A stretch of 41,462 nucleotides of DNA from Porogramme epimiltina (Eukaryota > Basidiomycota > Agaricomycetes > Polyporales > Polyporaceae). The notes beneath the pieces are model-generated. The model was not told where the DNA came from and did not search any database. It saw only the letters and a list, made by a program, of their open reading frames with translations. Where the stretch lies: contig FTLJ01000289.1 in the NCBI GenBank assembly GCA_900155495.1, forward strand, positions 1-41,462. Direction: 5' to 3'. This document shows, piece after piece, positions 21,202 through 31,937 of the stretch (position 1 is the stretch's first letter; each line of letters starts with the position of its first letter). The position numbers were made by a program, and so were the translations under genes.

Positions 21202-21810
21202 ATAGAATGTCTCATCACGAAATCAACGGGATAGTAGACGTACCTAGTATGCCAACATCACATGCCCCGAAGGGACCGGTCGAATGTCGAATTTACTGTC
21301 GAACGTTGACATCGAACGTTGAACATTGAGGCTTGCTTTGGAAGTGAGGGGCCCCAACGTGCCAGGTAGCCTTCAATGTCCTGAGCTTCGCATATGTTTC
21401 TAGTATTGACGGAGAGCAGCAGCCACGGATGAAGGGAAGCTGAAGAGAAGTAGATCGGCGGAAAAGAGTGGTGCGCCGGTGGTAAGAGGAACAGGAGCAT
21501 GTTGGAGGTTGGAAGTTAAAAAATACTGTGGGCGTCTGTTGGCCCGGCAAGCGCGGGGAGTCGCACGGCGGGCCGACGGCTTCCTCCCATGTCCCTCAGC
21601 GTGTCGAACTGCGAGCACATTCTTTTACCACTCTCACAAGCCCCCCTTACCTCACCCCTGCTATAAACGACCTGCTGAATACCTCGAAGCGCGTATTTGT
21701 CTTCCAAAATGCCATCTGAGGGTCGAACACCGTCTTCTCGGCCCACCACATGATCGCGATATCCACATGGTCGCTATCGTTCTTCTCCATCCCCGCCAAT
21801 GCCCCAACGT

Positions 21811-21819
21811 ATATATAAC
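21811..21819 (+). promoter_or_regulatory. TATA element of C2
   Basis: TATATATAA, followed by the shared acgacttc-ccc-ggggtcgctgc block. C1 (TATATAA at 17357) and C3 (ATATATA at 27461) have it at the same distance, about 76-77 bp before the start codon position. Confidence 0.6.
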
Positions 21820-21887
21820 GACTTCTCCCCGGGGTCGCTGCAGCCTCAAGGCATCCTTTCAACGGCCGAGGTTGAAGGGGTCTCGAG

Positions 21888-23879
21888 ATGCCGCGCTTCA
21901 CTGTAGTCCTAGCATGACTCGTGCTAATGGCGTCTGAGGTCCTCACGCAATTAACATGGTGAGTTCTTTTCTTGTAGAAACTATCACCAACTCACGTTGG
22001 GGAAGGTGCGGGAAGAATTACATGTCCACGGACCCCCCGATGGACCCTGGAGGACAGTTCCCTATACCAGCAACGTCCTCCATACCCCTCCTCGCTTTCC
22101 GCTGCGCCCCTATAATCAAACCATACCTCCCAGAAGACGCGTCTACTCCAGCCGGATTCCTCATCGACGCGCCGATCACGTTTTCCGAGGTGGCTGGCGC
22201 GTCGCCCATCATTCTACCAGCACATGGTCCCCCGGGCGTCCTCGACGTTACTGTCAAAGTTAACGGACATGTCCTTGCTAAAGTGCTCGTCGCGGTCAAC
22301 GCGTCGAAGGTTGAACCCCCGTTCTCGTTGAAAGCGCTGATGCCTCAAACAGCCGCGTTTGACGTGGAGTGTTCTGCGACGCTAGGAAAGCAATCATTCT
22401 CGGCCAAGACCACGCTTTCATACCCCCCGGACCCTCCCAACGGCCGCTCGGTGACGAAGATGGACATGCGAACTGGGGCGCTGCTTGCGAAGCCTGCGAC
22501 AGGCAAGGGCGGCGCATACGAGAGCGTCTTCCCCGTCGGGTTTTACACGGATTTTGGGAGCTACCTCGCAGCAAACGTGTCCGTGATCGACGAAATCGCT
22601 GCGCAGGGCTTTACAGTGGTATGTATTTTGTGTAAAGCCTTGCGATGGTCGTGTGCATTGGTTCGGTCTAACGCCCCTCAGATCCACCCAATCCCTACTT
22701 TTGACAACCTCACAGCGCTCGTAGAAGTGGTGCAGCGCATGGAAGAGGTCGGCATCTACCTCATGTACGACATGCGATGGTACGAATTTAGTACTCTCAC
22801 AGATGTCAAGGGGTTAACATTGCCCACAGGACATACATGAACAACACCGCCGTGACGGAAGAAGTGAACCGCATCAAAAACAGCCCAGCCCTCCTGCTTT
22901 GGTACACCGGCGACGAGCCCGTGGCACGTCAGACCCGTTGAACGCGACCACAACTGCCTACGACCTCATCTACTCCCTCGATGGCTACCACCTGGTCTCA
23001 CTCGTACTGAACTGCGAGAACTATTTCTGGACGGAATATACGGCTGGCACGGACATCGTGATGCAGGATACGTACATGATCGGCATTAACGCAACATTCT
23101 CTGTCGAATGGGTGTGTGATCTCTCTTCTCGCGCTATACGCCAGCGTGGTTACTGATAACGGTGTGGGGCAGGACACGCCGTGCACGCCCGACTATAGTG
23201 ATTGCGGGTGTGATAATTGCAAAGGCGACTTCGACGACATCAGCACACGGATGGACGAGTTCGCGCAGCGCTGGTTCACGGACGGCTGGGAGCTGTCGAA
23301 GGCGATGTGGACGGTCCCTCAGGGCTTCGGCGCGGACGAGTACGTGTCTCGTTAGGACGGCTTCCTCGCGCTCTGCTAACCCGTCCATAGATACTGGTCG
23401 AGAATACCCATCGGAAAAGAGTTCGTAGTACAGAGCGTGCTCGCGATCAACCATGGCGCGTTGGGTAAGCCACCCGCTTTCTCCTGCTGCCCAAACACTC
23501 ACCCTCTGTTCAAATCGCATTCGCAGGCGTCGTGTCGTGAAACCCGCCGACCACAACCGACATCACGTCCTCCGCCGCGCTCCTATCTCGCGCGCTAGCC
23601 TCGTCGATGAAGGCACTCATCCTCGACCCTCACGCGTCGTTCTCGCACGCGCGCGTCGGGCGCGTCGACGTCGGGCTGTGGACGGTCGGCGCGCGCACTC
23701 TCGTGCTCGCGACGAACCTCGACTACGCCACGGCCGAGTTTGATTTGGGCGCTGTGCGGGTGGGGCTGGACGCGCGCGCCGCGCGGGGGGCGGTGCAGGT
23801 GCTGGACAGCGGGGCGAAGCTGGAGGAGAGGAAGGTCGTGCTTGAGAGTGTGGGCACGGGTGCGTTTGTCTTGGGCTGA
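21888..23879 (+). pseudogene. Glycoside-hydrolase-superfamily secreted protein gene C2, broken
   Basis: Nearly complete gene: signal-peptide exon, N-terminal beta domain (VTVKVNGHVLAKVLVAVNAS), then FYTDFGSYLAANVSVIDEI, IHPIPTFDNLTALVEVV, YLMYDMRW, LLLWYTGDEP, VLNCENYFWTEY, DTPCTPDYSDCGCDNCKGDF, and a C-terminal beta domain ending VLESVGTGAFVLG. This matches a basidiomycete family of TIM-barrel glycoside-hydrolase-like proteins; I cannot name the CAZy family or substrate. The acidic pair in GDEPD and the E in LNCEN are candidate catalytic residues. Introns include 22619-22681 and one ending gcccacag at 22829. Lesions: codon 10 TGG to TGA (21915-21917), one base missing at 22920/22921 inside GDEPDG, and a second TGG to TGA at 23538-23540 (GVVS, stop, N). 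Confidence 0.85.
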
Positions 23880-24147
23880 GCTGTTGGCGTGACGAAGGTT
23901 GAATGGCAAATTATTCGTCCATGTGCCCGGATGTCAAGGATGATGTGCTCATGTGCCGCCCTCACGCTGTCGGGACGCTCAGAGTTGACACTGTCATTCC
24001 CCCGCTACTTGTTGCCCCCGTCCGATCTGGGCGCAAGCCTCGACGGCTGGACACGTGGCTGTAATACGGTGAGAATAATGAGCTGCGTATGCATGGCCTC
24101 CCGTTCTTGCCATCATCAACGTACGCTTTCAGCGAAACGTCATCACC

Positions 24148-26108
24148 ATGCCCGAGGTACGGCGGATCCCCTCTGTTTGTGCGCACGCTCGGAGTTCCAC
24201 GCTGACTCGTCGTCTTAGCTAAGCGTAACTTCAACCTGGAAGAAGATAGTCAGGCGTCGCCGTGTCGCTGCGCCGCAGTCTCTATGCCACCCAGCACTGC
24301 AGACGTTCGACATACTGGAAGCCGTGTTCAAAGTATTTGACCCAACTTCCGCCGAAGACCGCGCCGCCTGCGCTAATGCAGCCCTCACGTGCCGCTCTTT
24401 TACCGACCCAGCCTCTCGCGTCGTCTGGGGTGCCCTTCCCCATCTGAAACCACTGTGGAACATCCTTCTAAAGCATCGACCGCTTCTGCGGTTCATCAGC
24501 CACAAGAAAGAATTCGACCGGTATAGCGTGTCCAAACAGGGAGTCGCCACCTTTCGCGCGAGCCGGATGGTGCGTTTAGGAATGCTTCCGGCGTGCCGTT
24601 GACACTCAGTCTAATAACACACTTGACTTCCACAGATACTTACTACGGAGAGCTACAAAGACCCCTCTCGGTGGGCGTGGTTCCTCTCATGTTCCTCCCG
24701 AGTCCGTTCGCTCGGAGTACCCGACTATATGGACTGCCATCCTGAGGAGTACAAGCTCATCTGCACGATTATCGAACACAATAAGAACTGCACTTTTCTT
24801 CCCTCGCTTCGCAAGATCGGTTGGGCTCTTCGAGATGGAAACGGTCTGCTCCCACCGCATTTCGCCCCCCGGGCCTTCCACTCGCTCTATCTCACGTACT
24901 CCAGTGCCATTCCTACACCAGCCCAAGGGGATCTCGTGCAGCAATACACGCCGTTCATCCGTACTCTGTCCATCGGCAGCCATTATTTGATGCCCCTAGT
25001 ACGACCCAATCCACCACCCGTTGTTGATATCGCCCTCAGCCTCAAGTACTTGGAAACCCTCAGAATATGGGAAGACTACCAGACGATGTCCCTCACTCCC
25101 TCCGACCTACAGCGGCTCGGCAAGTCCCCGACTATCAGAGACCTCAACGTGCATATCACGGGCTTCCGGGAATGCCGTGACGCAGTCAAGCTACCCAAGA
25201 TACGCCGTCTGCGGTTGGTTGGTATGGCGGTCGACATCTCCTCTTTGCTGAGGCATATCAAAGCTCCTGCACTGTTCGACCTCGAGCTCAGCTGCAATGC
25301 GACGAACGCAAAACACTTCGTCGACGTTGTGAGGAGCTTGGGCAGCGCCCCAGTCGCCCAGAACCTGTGCTCGCTATCCCTGTCGGCCAGCAGGTTCTGG
25401 AACAGCGAAGGGACGTACGACAGCGACATGACATACGAACCAGACTCTGTTTGGTATCTTTCTACGCTGCTCAGGCCGTGCATCAACATGGTCAAGCTCC
25501 AGAGCTTCGAGCTCTCCACCATCCCATGGGAGAACGTCATCACCGACTGCGACGACATTCGCGAGATCGCAGAGTGGCTTCCGAACACGCTCCGACGGCT
25601 CTCTTTCTCCCACCTGCACTACCCTCCGTGGCCCCCACTCACATTGCTCCGGCACTTCGCCCGCCACTGCCCCAACCTCATTGAGCTCGAGTTCCTCGCC
25701 CTCCGCCTCGACCCCGTGCCGTACTGCGACTCTCCCTGGTATGCCGACGATATCTTGCCCTTAGACACAATCAAGAGGGACCATCCGTTGCAAACATTCC
25801 GCACCGGCGACATGTGGCGGCGGTCCGTACTTTTAGACCCGACCGAGGGAGGCCATCCTCTGCAAACCTTCCGCACCGGAGATATAGAGCGACAGTCGCT
25901 CCCCAAGGGAATGGAGCGGGAGGATGTGGAGGCGATCGGGGAGTATCTGCACTCGCTCTTCCCGAACCTCGACATGGTCCGGATGCGAGACCTCGTGAAG
26001 CGGAATCGGCCGCCAACCGACAGGTGCTTCGATTCCGGCTACTACGTAGTTCTGGATGCAATAGAGGCGGCGCGCGAGAGGCAGCTAAGAAGGGACGTTG
26101 GAGAATGA
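24148..26108 (+). CDS. F-box/LRR-like protein, subfamily D (D1)
   Basis: Exons 24148-24156 (only ATG CCC GAG), 24219-24569 and 24636-26108 give 610 residues. The F-box-like domain runs from LQTFDILEAVFKVFDPTSAE to CRSFTDPASRVVWGALPHL (about 30-85). Exon 3 opens with ILTTESYKDPSRWAWFLS and carries leucine-rich units and the family block HLHYPPWPPLTLLRHFARHC. Near the C-terminus a segment is duplicated: HPLQTFRTGDMWRRS and HPLQTFRTGDIERQS, against one copy in D2 and D3. Likely SCF adapter. The tiny first exon is supported by the same arrangement in D2 and D3 and by perfect gtacgg/ttag splice sites. The 270-bp upstream region is homologous to that of D2 and follows the C2 stop directly. Confidence 0.8.
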
Positions 26109-27537
26109 CCGTCATCAATCTTCCCTGTGGTAGGTCTTGCATCGTGTAAATCAAAAACGCTTGTTTCACCGCCATCACCAACTTCGACTACATACGGTCA
26201 AATAGGAAAAGTGGCCGGTAGACAGCTCCATTCCACCCTTAACTCGCATAGCACAGCCTGCCCCGGCGAGGGATATTGTTCAGTTGTGGAGTTTGTGCGA
26301 GGTTGAGCACCGCGGTCGCTGACCAGCGCTTGAGGTACTTGTAGGCACGGGACCCTTGATGACGTTTGGAACCGTACACCGCGATTTGCAGGTATAAGGT
26401 CTCAACGTCCGGTCATGCCGTGGATAGCACGCGTAGTTTAAGGATTCACTACACCCAAGTCCAATGATAAACCGTCAACTGATGTGAAGTGCAGTAACAT
26501 CCTAGACTATACAGGGCCCATGCACACGGGCATTTACAAGCCGTCATCCTTCCGCCGCAATAGAATGGAACCCACAACCCGTATCGATGCGCGGAGAGCA
26601 ATAAACTGTACATAGACGTACACGGGGAGGGGACAGATACACAGTGTAGTGACAGATATAACAGATGAATATACCGGAGGGTATTCCGAAGAGGCATCCA
26701 TACGACAAAAGTGACGTTTAGGTCCTACATGACATGCACGGGCATCCTAGATACAAGAGATAATGAGTAAAGAGGGGCGAGGCGTGGAACAACGAACGAA
26801 TCAGAGCAGTAGTAGAAAGTCTCGACATTGTTTGTTAAGACAGGGATAACTGAATAGAATTTCTCATCACGAAAGTGGACAGGAAAAAAGACGTACCCAG
26901 TGGGTTGACATGATATGATCAATCACCATGGAGTTCCGGACCGATATCGAAGCAAAGTTTTGACTGTCGAACGTGGACATTGAACGCTGGACGTTGAGGC
27001 TTACTTCGGAGGTAAGGAGCCCTAACGTGCCGGATGGGACGTCGGTGTCCTAACCTTCGCATAGTTATTTGCTAGCGTCGACAGAGAGCAGCAGTAAGAT
27101 ATGAAATGTAGCTGAAGAAGAAAAAAGGGTGCTGGTGGTGAGAGGAAGACGAGCAAAGAAGTGGAGGTTGCATGATGAAAATGGCCGGGTATGGGCGTCT
27201 GGTGGCCCGGCAAGCGGGTGTTGCCCGACGAGCCGACAGCCTCCCAGCGCGTCGAGCTGCAAGCGCGTTCTTTTCTTACACAAGCCCCAATTACCTCACC
27301 ACTCCTATAAACGACTTGCTGAATGCCTCGAACTGCGTATTTGTGTCTCAAATTGCCATCTGAAGGTCGAACACCGTCTTCTCAGGCTCGTCCCACCACA
27401 TGATCACGATATCCATATGGTCGCTATCTTTCTTCTCCATCCCCGGCAATGCTTCAGCACATATATACAGACTTCCCCTCGGAGTTGCTGCCGCCCCAAG
27501 GCATCGTTGCAACAGTCACACTTGAAGGATGTTCGAG
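26109..27537. repeat. D1 3' flank and spacer copy S3 (C3 promoter)
   Basis: The first 250 bp are unrelated to the flank of B genes. From about 26358 the sequence matches S1/S2: aggtctcaacgtccggtca near 26396, the invariant box at 26834-26853, the GAACGTTGA tandem at 26966-27000 and an ATATATA element at 27461-27467, 76 bp before the C3 ATG. The junction near 26358 marks where S was joined behind a D gene instead of a B gene. Confidence 0.72.
26834..26853. repeat. Invariant 20-bp box, copy 3 of 4
   Basis: Identical to the boxes in S1, S2 and S4. Confidence 0.8.
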
Positions 27538-29513
27538 ATGCCGCACTTTACCGTAGTCCTGGCGTGGCTCGTGCTAATGGCGTCGGAGGTCCTCGCGCAG
27601 TTAATATGGTGAGTTCTTTCTTGTAGGAAACTATCATCCATTCACACTGGAGAAGGTGCGGGAAGAACTTCGTGTCTTCGGACCCCCCGATGGGTCCCGG
27701 AGAACAGCTCCCTGTACCAGCCACGTCCTCCAAACCCCTCCTCACTTTCCGTTACGCCCCTATAATCAAGCCATACCTCCCAGAAGACGCGTCTACCCCC
27801 GCCGGATTCCACATTGACGCGCCGATCACGTTCTCTCAGGTGGCTGGCGCGATACCCAGTAACCTATCAGCACACGGCTCGGCTGGTATCCACGACGTCA
27901 CTGTTAAAGTGAACGGACATTTCTATGCTCAAGGGCCGGTCGCGGTCAACGCGTCGAAGGCTGAACTCCCATTCTCGTTGAAAGCGTTGAAGCCCTAGAC
28001 AGCCGCGTTCGACGTGGAATGCTCCGCAACACTAGGAAAGCAATCATCCTCAGCCTAGACTACACTTTCGTACCTCGCAGACCCTCCCGACGGCCGCTCA
28101 GTGACGAACACGGACATGCATACGGGTGCGCTGCTTGCAAAGCTTGCGACGGGCAAGGGCGGTGCCTACTGTCTTCCCCGTCGGGTTTACACAGATTTTG
28201 GGAGTCACCTCGCAGCAAACAGGTCCGTGATCGACGAAATCGCTGCGCAGGGCTTTGCAATGGTACGTATCTCCCGTTCCGTGGTTGCATGCTTTTCTTC
28301 GGTCTAACGCCCCTCAGATCCATCCAATCCCAACCTTTGACAACCTCACGGCGCCCGCAAAAGTGGTCCGGCGTATGGAGGAGGCTGGCATTTATCTCAT
28401 GTACGACATGCGATGGTACGTGCCTAGTATGCTTACAGATGTCATGGTATTGAGCTTGTCCACAGGACCCACATGAACAACACTGCCGTGACGGAAGAAG
28501 TGAACTGCATCAAAAACAGCCCAGCCCTCCTGCTTTGGTACACTGGCGACGAGCCCGATGGCACGTCAGATCCGCTGAACGCGACCACGACCGCTTACGA
28601 CTTCATCTACTCCCTCGATGGCTACCACCCAGTGTCGCTCGTGCTGAACTGCGAGAACTATTTCTGGATGGAATACACGGCCGGGACGGACATCGTGATG
28701 CAAGATACGTACATGATTGGGCAACGTTCTCGGTCGAATGGGTGGGTTATCTCTCTTCTCGGGCCGTACGCGAGCATGGTCGCTGATAACGGCGTGGGGC
28801 AGAACACTCCGTGCACGCCTGACTATGGTGATTGCGGGTGCAACAATTGTAAAGGCGACTTCGACGACATCAGCACTCGGATGGACGAGTTCGCGCAGCG
28901 CCGGTTCACGGACGGTTGGGAGCTGTCGAAGGCGGTGTGGACGGTCCCTCAGGGTTTTGGCGCAAGCCAGTAAGTACACGTCCAACTGCGATTACTTTCT
29001 TGCGCTCGGCTAACCCGGTGACAGATACTGGTCGAGAATACCCACGGGAAAGGAGTTCGTGGTACAGAGCGTGCTCGCGATCAGCCACGACGCGTTGGGT
29101 AAGCCCCCTCCTTTCTTCTGCCGCCTAAATGCTTACACTCCATTCGCATCACATTCGCAGGCGTCGTGTCATGGAACGCGCCCACGACAGCTGACGTCAC
29201 GTCCTCCGCCGCGCTCCTATCTCGCGCGCTCGCCTCTGCGATGAAGGCATTCATCCTCGACCCGCACGCGTCGTTCTCACACGCGCGCGTCGGGCGCGTC
29301 GACGTCGGGCTGTGGACGCTCGGCGCGCGCATGCTCGTGCTCGTGACGAACCTCGATTACGTCACGGCCGAGTTCGACTTGGACGCTGTGCAGGCGGGTC
29401 TTGGCGTGCGCGCGGCGGAGGGTGTGGTGCTGGTGCTGGACAGCGGGGCGAAGCTGGAGGAGAGGAAGGTCGTGCTTGAGAGTGTGGGCACCGGCGCGTT
29501 TGTCTTGGGCTGA
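27538..29513 (+). pseudogene. Glycoside-hydrolase-superfamily secreted protein gene C3, broken
   Basis: This copy keeps the best start: ATG at 27538, signal peptide (VVLAWLVLMASEVLAQL), a 47-bp intron 27609-27655 and the exon starting CGKN. The middle and end match C2, including TGDEPDGTSDPLN with the intact aspartate lost from C2, CTPDYGDCGCNNCKGDF, and the C-terminal VLESVGTGAFVLG. Lesions differ from C1 and C2: TAG at 27996-27998 (C1 has CAG), TAG at 28056-28058, about 5 bases missing near 28170 before VFPVGFYTDF, and about 7 bases missing near 28720 (C2 reads MIGINATFSVEW). Function as for C2: a putative secreted carbohydrate-active enzyme, now dead. Confidence 0.85.
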
Positions 29514-29775
29514 GTTGTGACGCGACGAAGGTTGAATGGCAAATTCATGGTCCATGTGCCCGGGTGTCAAGGATGATGTGCTCATGTGCCGCCCTCAAGC
29601 TGTCGGGACGCTCAGAGTTGACAATGTCAGTGTCGCCGCTACTTGTTGCTCCGGTCCGATCTGGGCGTAAGGTTCGGTGGCTGCACACGTGACTGCAATA
29701 CGGTGAGAATGATGAGCTACGTACGTATACACGGCCTTCCGTACTTGCCTTCGCTTTCAGCGGAACATCGTCACC

Positions 29776-31692
29776 ATGCCCGAGGTACGGTGGCACCTCT
29801 CTGTTTTGGCGCACGCTCGGAGTTCGATGCTGACTCGTCGCCCTAGTTGAGTGCGACTTTACCTTGGAAGAAGACAGCCAGACGTCCCCGCGTCGTTGCG
29901 CCGCAGTTTCTATGCCATCCGGCACTGCAGACGATCGACATACTGGATACCTTGTTTGAAGTATTCGACCCAACTTCCGCCGAAGACCGCGCCGCCTGTG
30001 CCAACGCAGCCCTCACATGCCACTCTTTTACCGACCCAGCCTCTCGCGTCGTCTGGGGAGCCCTTCCCCACCTGATGCCACTGTGGAACATCCTTCTAAA
30101 ACATCGAACACTCCTGCAGTTCATCAGCGACAAGAAAGGAGTCAACCGGGATAGCGAGCCGAAACGAGTTGCCGCCTTTCGCGCGAGCCGGATTGTACGT
30201 TCGGGGATACTCCAAGTTAGCCCTGTGCACTCAGTTTGACCATACCTAACTTCCACAGATACTTATCACGAGGAGCTACAAAGACCCCTCTCGGTGGATG
30301 CGGTTCCTCTTATGTTCCTCCCGAGTCCGTTCACTCGGAGATCCCGAGTATCTGAACTGCCATCCTAAGGAGTACAAGCTGATTTGCACGATTATCAAAC
30401 ACAACAAGAACTACACTTTTCTTCCGGGGCTTCACAAGATCAGCTGGGCTCTCCGGGATGGAAACGGTCTGATCCCACCGCAGTTTGCTCCCCAGGCCCT
30501 CCACTCGCTTCACCTCACGCGCTCCGGTGCCGATGAGACGCTAGACCAGAGGGATCTCGTGCAGCAATGCATGCCGTTCATCCGCACTCTGTCCGTCGGC
30601 AGCCATTGGTTGATGCCTCTGGAGTCACCCAATGTACCATCCATTGTCGATATCGCCCTCAGCCTCAAGTACTTGGAAAGCCTCCAAATATGGGAAGCTT
30701 ACGAGGCGATGCCCCTTACTCCTTACGACATCCGACGGCTCGGCAAGTCCCCCACCATCAGAGATCTCGACGTGCATATTAAAGGCTTCCAGGAAACCCA
30801 TAGAGGGGTCAAGCTACCCAATATACACCGTCTGCGGCTGGTTGGTTTGGCCGTCGACATCTCCTCTTTGCTGAGGCATGTTGAGGCCCCTGCTCTGTTC
30901 GACCTCAAGCTCAGCTGCAAAGCGGTTCACCCAGCGCAATTGGTCGATCTCATGAGAGACTTGGGAGAGGCCCCGGTCTCCGGGAATCTGCGCTCGCTAT
31001 CGCTGTCGGCCAGCAGGTGCTGGAGCAGCGAATGGAGGTTCCACGGCGACGTGATATACGAACCAGACTCTGTTTGGTATCTCTCTACGCTGCTCAGGCC
31101 GTGCATCAACATGGTCAATCTCCAGAGCTTCGAGTTCTCTACCATCTCGTGGGAGAACATCATCACTGACGGCGACGACATCCACGAGATCGCACAGTGG
31201 CTTCCAAACGCGCTCCAACGGCTCTCTCTCTCTCACCTCCACTACCCCCCGTGGCCCCCGCTCACATTGCTCCGGCACTTCGCCCGCCACTGCCCCAACC
31301 TCATCGAGCTCGAGTTCCTCGCGCTCGCGCTCGACCCCGTACCGTACTGCGACTCTCCCTGGTATGCCGACCATAGCAAGTCCTCGGACGATGGAACCGA
31401 CGATATCTCGCTCTCAGACACAATCAGGAGGGACCACCCATTGCAAATATTCCGCACCGGCGACATGTGGGGGCGGTCTCTCCCTGAGGGAATGGAGCAG
31501 GAAGATGTGAAGGCGATCGGGGAGTATCTTCACTCGCTCTTCCCGAGGCTCGACGTGGTCCGGATGCGGGACCTCGCGGAGCAGAACCAGCCGCGAACTT
31601 GCAGGTGTTTAGATTCGGTGTACTATCTGGTGCTGAATGAGATGGAGACGGCGCGCGAGACGCGTAGGAGAGAAGGATTGAGGGTACCCTGA
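29776..31692 (+). CDS. F-box/LRR-like protein, subfamily D (D2)
   Basis: Exons 29776-29784 (MPE), 29847-30194 and 30259-31692 give 596 residues. The F-box-like part reads LQTIDILDTLFEVFDPTSAE to CHSFTDPASRVVWGALPHL, almost the same as D1. Exon 3 shows LQIWEAYEAMPLTPYDIRRL, LSHLHYPPWPPLTLLRHFAR and one HPLQIFRTGDMWGRS. Compared with D1 it has about 12 extra residues before that block (SKSSDDGTDDIS) and lacks D1's repeated segment. Introns of 62 and 64 bp have clean sites (gtacgg/ctag; gtacgt/acag). The upstream region after C3 matches that between C2 and D1, so C-D was duplicated as a unit. Confidence 0.82.
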
Positions 31693-31937
31693 CGATAGAT
31701 TGATACATAGATCTGGAATCGGTCGGGGTCATTTGTGTAAATCTGTACTTCTGACCTAGAGGCGGTGTCATCTTGCCTCTAGGTTCAAAATTTAAAGTTC
31801 GTGTCATATGACTGCGGCGCAATGAGAACACACGACGCGTCACCCACGAGCTTTCAACGGCGCTATCTACTGTCCTATTGGAACCAGGTGCAAAACCTCG
31901 TTCTGCATCACGTCTCCCGCATCTAAGGGGGGCCTAT

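Larger units (their letters stand above)
20654..21887. repeat. Spacer copy S2 (B2 3' flank and C2 promoter)
   Basis: Homologous to S1 from the B stop codon on (gatggg-acatcgct-gacttgaacg in both) through the C promoter. It contains tctcaacgtctggtca near 20757, the invariant box at 21182-21201, the GAACGTTGA tandem at 21298-21332 and TATATATAA at 21811-21819, 77 bp before the C2 ATG. No coding frame is conserved with the other copies. Confidence 0.75.
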
